Part shown: positions 34,713-43,293 of the stretch, one piece after another | How the letters are laid out: each line of letters opens with the position of its first letter | How positions within the stretch are numbered: the stretch's first letter is position 1 | Source: Saccharothrix deserti | GTDB taxonomy: Bacteria > Actinomycetota > Actinomycetes > Mycobacteriales > Pseudonocardiaceae | Assembly: GCF_009769385.1 (NCBI RefSeq) | Contig: NZ_VKAB01000015.1 | Span: 62,001 to 126,000, forward strand | DNA length: 64,000 nucleotides | Direction of reading: 5' to 3' | Position numbers and translations under genes: made by a program | The notes under the pieces: generated by a model | The model's input: only the letters and a program-made list of their open reading frames with translations | Told to the model about the DNA's origin: nothing | Database searches by the model: none

Positions 34713-35909
34713 GTGGCACAACAACGATCCGCGCCGACGGCGTACCGGTGGGTGGTGCTGGCGGTCGGCGCGGTGGCGCAGGGCACCAACGCGGCGGTGT
34801 TCCTGGGGCTGCCGGCGATCACCCCGCAACTGCGCGAGCACTTCGGGCTGTCCCTGCCGCAGGTCGGGCTGCTGCTCGGCGCGGTCAACCTCGGCACCAT
34901 GCTCACCCTCGTCCTCTGGGGCGCGGCGGCCGACCGCCACGGTGAGCGGCTGGTCATGACCATCGGCGGCTTCGGTGCCGCCCTCTGCCTGGCGCTGGCG
35001 GCGTTCGACGGGCCCGTGGTGGCCGGGTTGGCGCTGGTAGGCGTCGGTTTGTTCGGTGCGAGCGTGAACGCGGCCAGCGGTCGTGCGGTGCTCACCTGGT
35101 TCCCCGCCGAACGGCGTGGGTTCGCCATGGGCATCCGGCAGACCGCCACCCCGCTCGGCGCGGCACTCGCCGCCGCCGTGCTGCCGATCATCGCGCTCCA
35201 GGCCGGTGTGCCGGTCGCGTTCCTCGCGCTGGCGGGTTTCACCGGGTTCGTCGGGATCGCCGTGGCGCTGTGGATCCGCGAGCCGCCGTGGGCCGTGCGC
35301 TCCGGGCAGGGGCAGCACGGGGTCGTGCTCAAGGACCCGAACCTGATCAGGCTCAGCGCGGCCAGCGGGCTGCTGGTCGTGCCGCAGTTCACCGCCGCCG
35401 CCCTGATGGTGGAACTCCTGCACGACCACCGGGGCGTGGCCGTCGGGCTGGCCGCCGGGTTGTTCGCCGCCGCCCAGGTGACGGGCGGTGTCGGCCGACT
35501 GGTCGCCGGGGTGTGGTCGGACCGGTCACCGAACCGGGTCCAGCCGCTGAAGGTGCTGAGCGTGCTGATCGCCGTCGGGTTCGTGCTGTGCGCGGCGCTC
35601 GACCAGGCACCGGTTTGGATACTGTCTACTGTCCTCGTGCCCACCGCGGCCCTGGCGCTGTGCTGGAACGGTGTCGCGGTCACCGCCGCAGGCGAGCTGG
35701 CGCCCCCAGGTCGGACCGGAACAGCACTTGGTATGCAAAATACCGCGAACTACCTCAGCGCCACCGTGACGCCCCCGATCGCCGGGTTGGTCGCGGTGGG
35801 CATCGGCTGGCCCGCCGCCCTGCTCATGGCCGCAGCGGCGGCCGTGGGCGCCCGCGTGCTGCTAGCCGTGCCGTTCGCGGCGCGCCAGCTCGCCCCAGAA
35901 CTCCCGTAG
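34713..35909 (+). CDS. MFS transporter
   Basis: 398 residues with about 12 membrane helices and the MFS signature loop WGAAADRHGER between helices 2 and 3 (about residues 70-80), repeated weakly as GVWSDRSPNR in the second half. The antiporter-like motif of drug exporters is not obvious; resembles uptake or efflux proteins of the CynX/NNP-like group. GTG 34713 start. Its 3-prime end overlaps the converging hypothetical gene by 48 bp. Confidence 0.85.
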   Translation: MAQQRSAPTAYRWVVLAVGAVAQGTNAAVFLGLPAITPQLREHFGLSLPQVGLLLGAVNLGTMLTLVLWGAAADRHGERLVMTIGGFGAALCLALAAFDGPVVAGLALVGVGLFGASVNAASGRAVLTWFPAERRGFAMGIRQTATPLGAALAAAVLPIIALQAGVPVAFLALAGFTGFVGIAVALWIREPPWAVRSGQGQHGVVLKDPNLIRLSAASGLLVVPQFTAAALMVELLHDHRGVAVGLAAGLFAAAQVTGGVGRLVAGVWSDRSPNRVQPLKVLSVLIAVGFVLCAALDQAPVWILSTVLVPTAALALCWNGVAVTAAGELAPPGRTGTALGMQNTANYLSATVTPPIAGLVAVGIGWPAALLMAAAAAVGARVLLAVPFAARQLAPELP

Positions 35910-36743
35910 CCGCTCGTACCGGAGGGCGACCTCCTCGGCGTCACCGGCCTCCAGCGCGTCCACGATCGCGTTGACGTCGGTCGCCGAGCTGTCCTCGAGC
36001 AGGTCCTTGTCGTCGATGAGCTGCACCAGGCCGCCGTAGTCCAGTTCGACCGCCGAGTCCGGCGCGAAGTGGTCGAGCCAGCGCCCGGTGTCCGCGAGCA
36101 CCTTGGCTGGACCGGCGTCACCCAGCGAACTGGACACCACGCTGTGCGCCCGCGCCACCCGCGCACGGGCGTCCGGCATGGACACCCGCCACGACACCTG
36201 GCGTTCCGGGTCGTCCTTCGGCGCCGGCACGACCCGCCGCGCCTCCGGCTCGACCAACGCGAACCACGGCAGCGGCACCGTCCAGGTGGTGGAGATGACG
36301 TGCACCGCCCCACCGGTCAGCTCGGCCATCACCGCCGACGCCCGAGCCCGGATCGTCTCCGGCTCGACCGCCACGGCCTCCTCCCGCAGGGGTCCGGTGG
36401 ACGTGGCGAGGAAGCCGACCAGCGCGGCGGCCGATCTGGCACGCAGGTCGAGGGGGCAGACCAGGGGACCCGGACCGACCTCTCCCGGCACCTCGGCGGG
36501 ACTGATGGTCATCACGTCGAACGGCGCGTCGGGGGAGACGCTGCCGTCCGACCGCTCACCAGGCAGGAGGCGACGCGGCCGGGCGAGCTGTGACCGCAAC
36601 CACAGTTCCCGTTCGCGTTCGCCGACGTCCGCACGGCTCAACGCCCCGTTCTCCAGGGCTTTTCGCACCTGATCTGCCAACGGTGCGTCAAGAGCCGACA
36701 GCGGTTCGTACACCCTGAGGTAGGCGACGAACGGTCGAGGCAC
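35862..36743 (-). CDS. Conserved hypothetical protein (293 aa)
   Basis: A soluble acidic protein with no membrane segment. Recognisable stretches are MPRPFVAYLRVYEPLSALD at the start, FVMTI-like FDVMTISPAEVPG, CPLDLRARSAAALVGF, TTWTVPLPWFALVEPEAR and a C-terminal helical tail ending ELARRERHG. It looks like a widespread actinobacterial single-copy protein; no function can be stated. Ends inside the MFS gene by 48 bp on the opposite strand, an uncommon tail overlap. GTG 36743 start. Confidence 0.8.
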   Translation of the reverse strand: MPRPFVAYLRVYEPLSALDAPLADQVRKALENGALSRADVGERERELWLRSQLARPRRLLPGERSDGSVSPDAPFDVMTISPAEVPGEVGPGPLVCPLDLRARSAAALVGFLATSTGPLREEAVAVEPETIRARASAVMAELTGGAVHVISTTWTVPLPWFALVEPEARRVVPAPKDDPERQVSWRVSMPDARARVARAHSVVSSSLGDAGPAKVLADTGRWLDHFAPDSAVELDYGGLVQLIDDKDLLEDSSATDVNAIVDALEAGDAEEVALRYERLREFWGELARRERHG

Positions 36744-36905
36744 CCGCGCATCCTCCCATGGTGAGATTTGGCGGTACGTGTCACGCCTACCGCGTCGCGG
36801 GGAACCCCTTCGACACGGTACGGTAGTTACCAGGAACTAGTTGTCGAGACGAGTGGGGCCGCCGTTCCCCCGGCCGCCCCCGTCCCTGTGCGAGGGGGTC
36901 GAGCC

Positions 36906-37094
36906 ATGGGGCGCGGCCGAGCGAAGGCCAAGCAGACCAAGGTGGCGCGGGAGCTCAAATACAGCTCTCACAACATCGACGTCGACGCCTTGCAACGCGA
37001 GCTGTCCAGCGGTGAGTCCGCTGGTGGTGGTCGTCGAAGCGAAGAACGCTTCGACGACCCGTCGGACGATGATTACGACGACTACCGTCGCTGA
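36906..37094 (+). CDS. DUF3073 small basic-acidic protein
   Basis: 62 residues: a basic N-terminus MGRGRAKAKQTKVARELKYS and a strongly acidic end (DDPSDDDYDDYRR). This is the DUF3073 family, ubiquitous and highly expressed in actinobacteria, role unknown. The frame is open upstream, but family starts agree with ATG 36906. Confidence 0.9.
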   Translation: MGRGRAKAKQTKVARELKYSSHNIDVDALQRELSSGESAGGGRRSEERFDDPSDDDYDDYRR

Positions 37095-37115
37095 CGAATC
37101 CAACACCCGCTGCTG

Positions 37116-37153
37116 AGGTTGGGCTGCCGGTTCACTTGCCGGCAGCCCAACCT
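37116..37153. terminator. Bidirectional terminator hairpin
   Basis: A perfect 15-bp stem AGGTTGGGCTGCCGG with an 8-nt loop and a following TTTG, between the converging DUF3073 and old yellow enzyme genes. Confidence 0.9.
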
Positions 37154-37166
37154 TTGCGGCGGGCCC

Positions 37167-38231
37167 TCAGAACGCCCTGGCGTACTGCCGTGGCGGGTTG
37201 ACCTGCACCCCCAACTGCTGTGCCGCGTGCAACGGCCAGTACGGGTCGCGCAGGAACTCCCGCGCGAGCAGGACCAGGTCGGCCGAGCCATCGGCGAGGA
37301 CCTGCTCGGCCTGCCGGGCGTCGGTGATCATGCCGACCGCCCCGGTGGGCACGTCGGCCTTCCGTCGTACGGTCTCGGCGTACGGCACCTGGTAGCCGGG
37401 GCCGATCGGGATGTCCGCCGCGGGCACGTTGCCGCCGGTGGACACGTCGATCAGGTCGGCGCCCAGTGCCGCGAGGTCGCGCGCCAGTACGACGCTGTCC
37501 TCAGCCGTCCAGCCGCCCTCGACCCAGTCTGTGGCGGAGATGCGCACGAACACCGGCACCTCCTCGCCAACGGCTTCCCGGACGGCGGCGGTGACCTCGC
37601 GCGCCAGCCGGGTGCGGTTCTCCAGTGAGCCGCCGTAGGCGTCGGTGCGGTGGTTGCTGAGCGGCGACAGGAACTCGTGCAGCAGGTAGCCGTGCGCGGC
37701 GTGCACCTCGACCACCTTGAAGCCGGCTTCCACCGCGCGGCGTGCCGCGGCGGCGAAGTCGGCGACGACCTGGGCGATGCCGGCGGCGTCCAGCTCGGTG
37801 GGCACCCGGTAGTTCTCGTGGAACGGTTCGGCGCTGGGCGCGACGGGGGTCCAGCCGCCGTCGGCGTCGGCGACACCGCCGCGCTGCGGCGCGAACGGCG
37901 CGTAGACCGAGGCCTTGCGGCCGGCGTGGGCGAGCTGCACACCGGCGACGGCGCCGTGCGCGTGGATGAAGTCCACGATCGGCCGCCACGAGGCGATGTG
38001 CGCGTCGTCCCACAGGCCGGCGTCGTCGGGCGAGATGCGGCCGATCGCCTGCACCGCGGCCGCCTCGGTCAACACCAGGCCCGCGCCGCCGATCGCACGC
38101 GAGCCGAGGTGCACGAGATGCCACTCGTTCGGGTGGCCTTCTTTTGCCGAGTACTGGCACATGGGGCTGACCGCGATGCGGTTCGGCAACGTGACGGTGC
38201 GGAGGGTCAGCGGGCTGAACAGCTGGCTCAC
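37167..38231 (-). CDS. NADH:flavin oxidoreductase (old yellow enzyme, YqjM/NamA-like)
   Basis: 354 residues. FMN barrel beginning LFSPLTLRTVTLPNRIAVSP with MCQYSA, the QLAHAGRK loop with catalytic His, GFKVVEVHAAHGYLLHEFLSP, NHRTDAYGG, and the C-terminal LARE-FLRDPYWP. These class III ene-reductases reduce activated C=C bonds with NAD(P)H and serve in detoxification. GTG 38231 start. Divergent from the Crp regulator across 325 bp. Confidence 0.92.
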   Translation of the reverse strand: MSQLFSPLTLRTVTLPNRIAVSPMCQYSAKEGHPNEWHLVHLGSRAIGGAGLVLTEAAAVQAIGRISPDDAGLWDDAHIASWRPIVDFIHAHGAVAGVQLAHAGRKASVYAPFAPQRGGVADADGGWTPVAPSAEPFHENYRVPTELDAAGIAQVVADFAAAARRAVEAGFKVVEVHAAHGYLLHEFLSPLSNHRTDAYGGSLENRTRLAREVTAAVREAVGEEVPVFVRISATDWVEGGWTAEDSVVLARDLAALGADLIDVSTGGNVPAADIPIGPGYQVPYAETVRRKADVPTGAVGMITDARQAEQVLADGSADLVLLAREFLRDPYWPLHAAQQLGVQVNPPRQYARAF

Positions 38232-38556
38232 ACGGGCTCCTCGGGACGTTCCGGGTACGGCGACGGGCCCTTCGGCGCGTCAACAGGTCCAAGGTCCCGG
38301 AACGGACCGCTTGTTCCCGGCGTGACGCCCGTCCCACCTCACAGGAGCTGCGGAATTCCATTCGATTAGGTATTGCGCGTGCATTCGCACGTGATCTTCA
38401 ATGTGGGGTCGGCGCGCAAAACGCCGAACAAGAGGACACCAGTTACGCCCATTCGGGTGTACTGTCCGCAGCACGTTCGGGGAGACCATCACTTGCCGCC
38501 CGACGCAGGTCGGCCCATTGGAAGTTCCCGCCGGTCACGACAGTAACAGGATCCAC
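38232..38556. promoter_or_regulatory. 325-bp divergent promoter region
   Basis: Separates the old yellow enzyme from the Crp/Fnr gene. Noticeably AT-richer around 38350-38405. Contains a small inverted repeat CGTGC-ATTC-GCACG at 38378-38391. The Crp reading frame is open back to 38401, so the true promoter limits are uncertain. Confidence 0.45.
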
Positions 38557-39264
38557 ATGCTGCCCATGCCGACCACGATGACACAGGATCCAGGGTGGCC
38601 CAGCAACAGCCTCCTGGGTCGACTTCGAGACAACACCCGACAAGAGCTGTTGAACATCGGCACGGTCGTGCGGTACACGGCCGACCGCGAGGTCATCGAA
38701 CAGGACGCGAAAGATACTCACGTCCTGCTCCTGCTCGACGGCGTGGTCAAGGTGCAGACCACGGACGAGACGGGTGACACGGCGCTGCTCGCGATCAGAG
38801 TCGCGGGTGACCTGGTCGGCGAGATGGCGGCGCTGGACCAGAAGCCCCGCTCGGCCACCGTCGTCACGTGCGGCGACGTGGTCGCGAAGCTCATCACCAG
38901 CGGTGAGCTGATGAGCTTCCTGCACCGGCGCAACGACGTGTTCGTCGAATTGATCGGGATGATCAACGACCGGCTGCGCTGGGCGAACCAGCGCCGACGG
39001 GATTTCCTGTCCCACCCGGCCGCCGAACGGGTGGCGCGGGTGCTGGCCGAATTGGTGCAGACCTACGGGCGCGAAGAGGCGCACGGGTGGACGCTGGGAA
39101 TTCCGCTGACGAAGGTCGAACTCGCCTCGATCGCCGGGATGAAGCCCAGAACGGCCGAGAAGGCGTTCTCCGATCTGCGAAAAGCGGGGGTGGTGGTCAG
39201 TCACCTGAGACGAGACGTGCTGGTACCGGATCTGGCGAGCCTGCGTAAATTCGCGGGGTTCTGA
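38557..39264 (+). CDS. Crp/Fnr family regulator with intact cyclic-nucleotide cassette
   Basis: 235 residues. The cNMP-binding barrel holds the phosphate-binding cassette G88-E89 ... R98-S99-A100 (GEMAALDQKPRSA), complete for nucleotide binding; then the long C-helix and a winged helix (TKVELASIAGMKPRTAEKAF). No Fnr-type cysteine cluster, so cAMP, cGMP or a related nucleotide is the likely ligand. ATG 38557 follows AGGA; other ATGs at 38566 and 38578 are possible. It is followed in the same direction by a cyclase-like gene, 106 bp away. Confidence 0.88.
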   Translation: MLPMPTTMTQDPGWPSNSLLGRLRDNTRQELLNIGTVVRYTADREVIEQDAKDTHVLLLLDGVVKVQTTDETGDTALLAIRVAGDLVGEMAALDQKPRSATVVTCGDVVAKLITSGELMSFLHRRNDVFVELIGMINDRLRWANQRRRDFLSHPAAERVARVLAELVQTYGREEAHGWTLGIPLTKVELASIAGMKPRTAEKAFSDLRKAGVVVSHLRRDVLVPDLASLRKFAGF

Positions 39265-39307
39265 CGCGAGGCCGCAATTCTGCGGTATTCGCGCCGATGC
39301 AGTACTC

Positions 39308-39332
39308 CACAGTGACTCTGCGCAGTCGTGTG
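39308..39332. promoter_or_regulatory. Imperfect palindrome before the cyclase-like gene
   Basis: CACAGTGACT - CTGCGC - AGTCGTGTG: arms pair except for one inserted base, 38 bp upstream of the cyclase-like start and just after the Crp gene. Half-site spacing is like that of Crp operators, so local autoregulation is plausible. Confidence 0.45.
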
Positions 39333-39370
39333 CCCGCAGTGCGTCCGCACCCCGTCGAAAGGCCGAACCC

Positions 39371-40195
39371 ATGAGCTTCCAGCGCAGTCTGCTGGTGTGT
39401 TGTGACCTGAGGAGCTACGGGTCGGCGGACGACCAGCTCCAACGCGATTTGCAGGAGCTGCTGGTGCGCAGCCTGGACCGGGCCGGCGAGGCCGCCGGCC
39501 TGGACCGCTCGACGTGGCGGCGGCAGGCCAAGGGCGACGAGGAGTGGGCCGTGCTGCCCGCCTCGACGCCGGAGGACGACGTGGTCGACCGGTACGTGCG
39601 GGCGCTGGACGCCGAGCTGGCCGCGACCAACCGGTACCGGGTGCCGCACGCCCGGCTGCGGATGCGGATGGCGATCCACTTCGGCACCACCGTCGAGGGC
39701 GCCAACGGCTACCCCGGCCAGGACGCGGTGCTGGTCAGCAGGCTGCTCAACTGCGAGCCCGCGCACGCGGCGCTGGAGCAGTCGCCGGACGCCGACCTCG
39801 TCGTCGTGCTGTCGGAGACGCTGTTCACGTCGCTGGTCGCGGCCGGGCACACCACGTTGCGGCCGGAGAACTTCCGGCGCGTGGACGTGCGGGTGAAGAC
39901 CTTCAGCGGCCACGGGTGGATGTGGCTGCCGAGCGGGGACGTGCACGCGTTGGTGCTGGACGACGCGCCCGAGATCCCCGTTGGAGGGGGCCCGGTCACG
40001 CCGGTCGCCGGGCACGGTCCGTCGTCGGTGAACCAGAACGCGGTGGCGACCGGCGGGTCGACGGTGATCCAGGCCGGCCGCGACGCGCACGTGCCGACCC
40101 AGAAGGCCGACGTGATCCAGAACTTCGACCGCAACGACCAGCGGGCCTCGCACTTCGGCCCGGTCTACCGGCGGGACACGGACGAGAGGGCATGA
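39371..40195 (+). CDS. Class III nucleotidyl cyclase-like protein with VIQAG tail
   Basis: 274 residues. The fold can be traced: strand 1 SLLVCCDLRSYG with metal-type Asp12, strands 2-3 with QAKGDEEWAVLP and Asp56, then RMAIHFGTTVEG and a helix DAVLVSRLLN. Both metal aspartates of class III cyclases are kept, but the transition-state Asn of the VNxAxR helix is missing while its Arg stays. After residue 200 a Gly/Asn-rich tail contains STVIQAGRDAHVP (230-242), a motif resembling the G-x-VVQAG-x-I-x-G tails of actinobacterial conflict proteins. Coupled to the next gene by ATGA. Activity is uncertain: cyclase, sensor or inactive scaffold. Confidence 0.65.
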   Translation: MSFQRSLLVCCDLRSYGSADDQLQRDLQELLVRSLDRAGEAAGLDRSTWRRQAKGDEEWAVLPASTPEDDVVDRYVRALDAELAATNRYRVPHARLRMRMAIHFGTTVEGANGYPGQDAVLVSRLLNCEPAHAALEQSPDADLVVVLSETLFTSLVAAGHTTLRPENFRRVDVRVKTFSGHGWMWLPSGDVHALVLDDAPEIPVGGGPVTPVAGHGPSSVNQNAVATGGSTVIQAGRDAHVPTQKADVIQNFDRNDQRASHFGPVYRRDTDERA

Positions 40196-40557
40196 TGGCG
40201 CGCGAGGAACCGCTGAGGCTGCTCGCCGGCGCTGCTGCCGGCGCGCTCGCCACGGTCGTGGACACCGAGCAGTGGTCCGACCTGCGGGCACGGGTCGCGG
40301 CGGTCCTCGCGCCCGAGTTGTTCGACCTGGTCAGCGCCCGGATGGACGAGGCGCGGCGCAGGCTCGTCGCGGTGCCGCGGGTGCGGCTGGAGCTGGCGCG
40401 GGCCGAGTTCACCACCGAGTGGCGCGGCTCGATCCACACCATGCTGTGGGAGCGCCCCGAGGCGGCCGGCCCACTGCGCGCGGTGCTGCACGACGTCAGC
40501 CCCGCACTGCCGCGCGTGGCCGGGGATTTCGCCGCCGGGACCACTGCCCGGCGGTGA
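40192..40557 (+). CDS. Small helical protein coupled to the cyclase-like gene
   Basis: 121 residues, predicted all-helical: LRLLAGAAAGALATVVDTEQ, WSDLRARVAAVLAPELF, DLVSARMDEARRRLVAVPRV. Not recognised as a known domain; similar small proteins tend to accompany VQAG-tail genes in actinobacteria. ATG 40192 overlaps the upstream stop; a second ATG follows directly. The gene ends 10 bp from the converging iolD. Confidence 0.65.
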   Translation: MMAREEPLRLLAGAAAGALATVVDTEQWSDLRARVAAVLAPELFDLVSARMDEARRRLVAVPRVRLELARAEFTTEWRGSIHTMLWERPEAAGPLRAVLHDVSPALPRVAGDFAAGTTARR

Positions 40558-40567
40558 ATCCCCCCGT

Positions 40568-42415
40568 TCAAAGGTAGCGAATTTGTTTCGCTTTTCCGGT
40601 GGCCACTTCTTCGTGGGCCGCGGTGATTTCCGGGCGGTGCGCCACTTCCGGAACGCCGACTTCCCACCACGCACCCGCTTCCGTCCACGCCGACGGGTGA
40701 GTGCGAATCACCACGACCGCCGGGCGGTGTTCGGTCTTCGCCACTTCCCGGGCTTTGCGGTAGGCCTCACGGAGGTCCGCCAGGTTCTCCACCGGGAACG
40801 TCGCACAGCCCATCGAGGCGGCGTGCGCGGCGAAATCGGTGCGCGGCGGTCGGGCGTGTGCGGTGCGCACGTCGTCGTAGAGGTTGTTGAACCCCGCGCC
40901 GCCCTGGCCGGTCTGGAGGCGGTGGATGACGGCGTAACCGTCGTTGTCGCACACCACGGCCACGAAACCGTGCCCGGCGAACGCCGCCGAGAACAGCTCC
41001 GAGTTGAGCATCAGGTACGAGCCGTCGCCGAGCAGCGTGGTGACCACGCCGTCCGGCCGGGCGATCGCCGCGCCCCACGCTCCGGCCAGTTCGTAGCCCA
41101 TGCACGAGAAGCCGTACTCGACGTCCATGGTGGCCTCGCCGACCGCGCGCCAGCCGCCGATCAGCTCGCCCGGCAGCCCGCCGGACGCCGTCAGCACGTA
41201 GTCCTCCGGGGTGGACAGGTCGTTGACCACACCCACCACCTGGGCATACGTCGGCGTGCCGTCGGGTGCGCGCAGTTCGTCGATGTGCGCGTCCCACTTC
41301 GCCCGTTCCTCGGTCGCCCGCGCGGCCCAGGTGGCGTCGGCCCGCCAGTCGCCCAGTTCGTCGGTCAGCTCGCGCAGCCCTTCGTCCGCGTCGGCCACCA
41401 GCGACAGGGCGCCGTGCTTCACGGCGTCGAACCGGGCGGCGTTGAGGGAGACGATCCGGACATCCGGCGTGAAAACGGTCCAGGACGCGGTGGTGAAGTC
41501 CTGCAGGCGGGTGCCCACGGCCAGGACGACGTCCGCCTCGGCGGCCAGGACGTTGGCCGAGGTGGAGCCGGTGATGCCGAGCGGGCCCGCGTGCAGCGGG
41601 TGGTCGTGCGGGATGAGGGTGCGGCCGGCGGTCGTTTCGGCGATCGGGATCGCGTGTTGTTCGGCGAAGCGGATCGCGCGTCCGGCGGCGCGGGAGTAGC
41701 GCACGCCGCCGCCCAGGACCAGGAGCGGCTTGCGGGCCTGGCGGAGGACGTCGGCGGCTTCGGTGAGGGCGCGGGTGTCCGGGCGGGGGCGGGTCGGGCG
41801 GTGCACGACCGGGGTGAACAGGGCGTCCGGGAAGTCGAACGACTCCGCCTGCACGTCCTGCGGCAGGGCGAGGGTGACGGGGCCGCAGTCGGCCGGGTCG
41901 GTGAGCACGCGGGCCACCTGCGGGAGGGTGTTGAGCAGCTGCTCCGGGCGGGTGATCCGGTCGAAGTACCGGCTGACCGCGCGGAACGCGTCGTTGACCG
42001 TGGTCGTCGGGTCGCCGTAGTGCTCGACCTGCTGCAACACCGGGTCCGGTGCGCGGCTGGTGAACGTGTCGCCGGGCAGCAGGAGCAGCGGCAGGCGGTT
42101 GGCGTGGGCGACGCCGGCGGCGGTGACCATGTTCAGCGCGCCCGGTCCGATGGACGAGGTGGCGACGCCGACCTGGCGGCGGTGGGTGGCCTTGGCGATG
42201 CCGACGGCGGCCAGTGCCATGCCCTGCTCGTTGTGGCCGCGCCAGACGGGGAATTCTGCGTGCACTTCTTCGAGGGCGTTGCCGAGGCCGAGGACGTTGC
42301 CGTGGCCGAAGATCGCGAAGACGCCGGGGAACAGCGGGGCCTCGGTGCCGTCGGGTAGTTCGGTGCGTTGCGCCCGGAGCCACCGGACCAGTGCTTGTGC
42401 TGTGGTGAGCCTCAT
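40568..42415 (-). CDS. iolD: 3D-(3,5/4)-trihydroxycyclohexane-1,2-dione acylhydrolase
   Basis: 615 residues, thiamine-diphosphate enzyme of the acetolactate synthase superfamily. The N-terminal catalytic Glu lies in RGHNEQGMA, the ThDP motif is LLGDGSYLMLNSE with the following N-D-N-D-GYAV metal ligands. IolD opens the ring of diketo-inositol to 5-deoxyglucuronate. Last gene of the iol operon; ATG 42415 overlaps the iolB stop. Confidence 0.95.
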   Translation of the reverse strand: MRLTTAQALVRWLRAQRTELPDGTEAPLFPGVFAIFGHGNVLGLGNALEEVHAEFPVWRGHNEQGMALAAVGIAKATHRRQVGVATSSIGPGALNMVTAAGVAHANRLPLLLLPGDTFTSRAPDPVLQQVEHYGDPTTTVNDAFRAVSRYFDRITRPEQLLNTLPQVARVLTDPADCGPVTLALPQDVQAESFDFPDALFTPVVHRPTRPRPDTRALTEAADVLRQARKPLLVLGGGVRYSRAAGRAIRFAEQHAIPIAETTAGRTLIPHDHPLHAGPLGITGSTSANVLAAEADVVLAVGTRLQDFTTASWTVFTPDVRIVSLNAARFDAVKHGALSLVADADEGLRELTDELGDWRADATWAARATEERAKWDAHIDELRAPDGTPTYAQVVGVVNDLSTPEDYVLTASGGLPGELIGGWRAVGEATMDVEYGFSCMGYELAGAWGAAIARPDGVVTTLLGDGSYLMLNSELFSAAFAGHGFVAVVCDNDGYAVIHRLQTGQGGAGFNNLYDDVRTAHARPPRTDFAAHAASMGCATFPVENLADLREAYRKAREVAKTEHRPAVVVIRTHPSAWTEAGAWWEVGVPEVAHRPEITAAHEEVATGKAKQIRYL

Positions 42416-43293
42416 TCCACTCGTCCTTCGGCAGTCGTGACGGGACAGCGGGGGTCGAGTTCCTGGCTCGCCCAGGTGTCCCGGATCCAGGTGTGCGCGG
42501 GGTCGTCGCAGAACGCCATGGACCGCTCGTCGCCCGGTCCGGCCAACACGTTCAGGTAGTACATCGGGTAGCCGGGGGCGGCGACGCACGGGCCGTGGTA
42601 GCCGCGGGGGATCAGGAAGACGTCGCCGTCGCGGACCACGACGTCCTCGTCGATGTCGCCGTCGTCGGTGTAGGTGCGGTGGAGGCCGAAACCTTCACGC
42701 GATGGGGTGATCTGGTCGCGACCGGCGATGCGGAAGTAGTAGATCTCTTCGTTGACGACGTCGCAGGTGTGGTCGTGCTTGTGCGGCGGGTAGGACGACC
42801 AGTTGCCGTCGGGGGTGATCAGCTCGCAGGCGATGAGCTTGTCCGCGTGGTCCCAGACGCCGGGGGTGCCGAAGTTGGTGACCTGGCGGGTGGCGCTGCC
42901 CGCGCCCCTGACCTCGACCGGAACACCTTCGGCGGGCCCGTACTCGGGCGCGAGCCTCCGCTCGCAGCGCGCCATCGGCAGCGCGACCTCGACGCCGTCT
43001 TTTGTAGACAATCGCACGCGCGCATCCCGTGGAACGTATACGAAATCCGTCACCCGAGTGAAGACAGAATCCCGCCCCACCAGCTCGAACCGCTCCCCGT
43101 CAACCTCGACCACGCAGCCACCGGAAAGCGGAAGCACAAACGCTTCGTAATCGCCGGTCTCGAACGTGGTCATCCCACCGGGGTGCAGCAACAACACCCG
43201 CAACCCGGTGTGATCCCACCCGGCGGCCTCAGGCGTCAGCTCGACAGCGTTCTCACCGTTCGACAACGTGCCCAACGGCCGGTGCAGGCTCAT
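42412..43293 (-). CDS. iolB: 5-deoxy-glucuronate isomerase
   Basis: 293 residues, a double cupin. The metal site is in the second half (SYPPHKHDHTCDVVNEEIYYF, trimmed view: PPHKHD and EEIYYF), with GYHGPCVAAPGYPMYYLNVLAG near the end. Converts 5-deoxyglucuronate to 2-deoxy-5-keto-gluconate. Overlaps both neighbours by 4 nt. Confidence 0.95.
   Translation of the reverse strand: MSLHRPLGTLSNGENAVELTPEAAGWDHTGLRVLLLHPGGMTTFETGDYEAFVLPLSGGCVVEVDGERFELVGRDSVFTRVTDFVYVPRDARVRLSTKDGVEVALPMARCERRLAPEYGPAEGVPVEVRGAGSATRQVTNFGTPGVWDHADKLIACELITPDGNWSSYPPHKHDHTCDVVNEEIYYFRIAGRDQITPSREGFGLHRTYTDDGDIDEDVVVRDGDVFLIPRGYHGPCVAAPGYPMYYLNVLAGPGDERSMAFCDDPAHTWIRDTWASQELDPRCPVTTAEGRVE

Noticed and set aside
40583..42358. 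591-residue plus-strand frame over iolD
   Set aside because: Gly/Arg/Val-rich shadow; IolD with its thiamine motif is on the minus strand.
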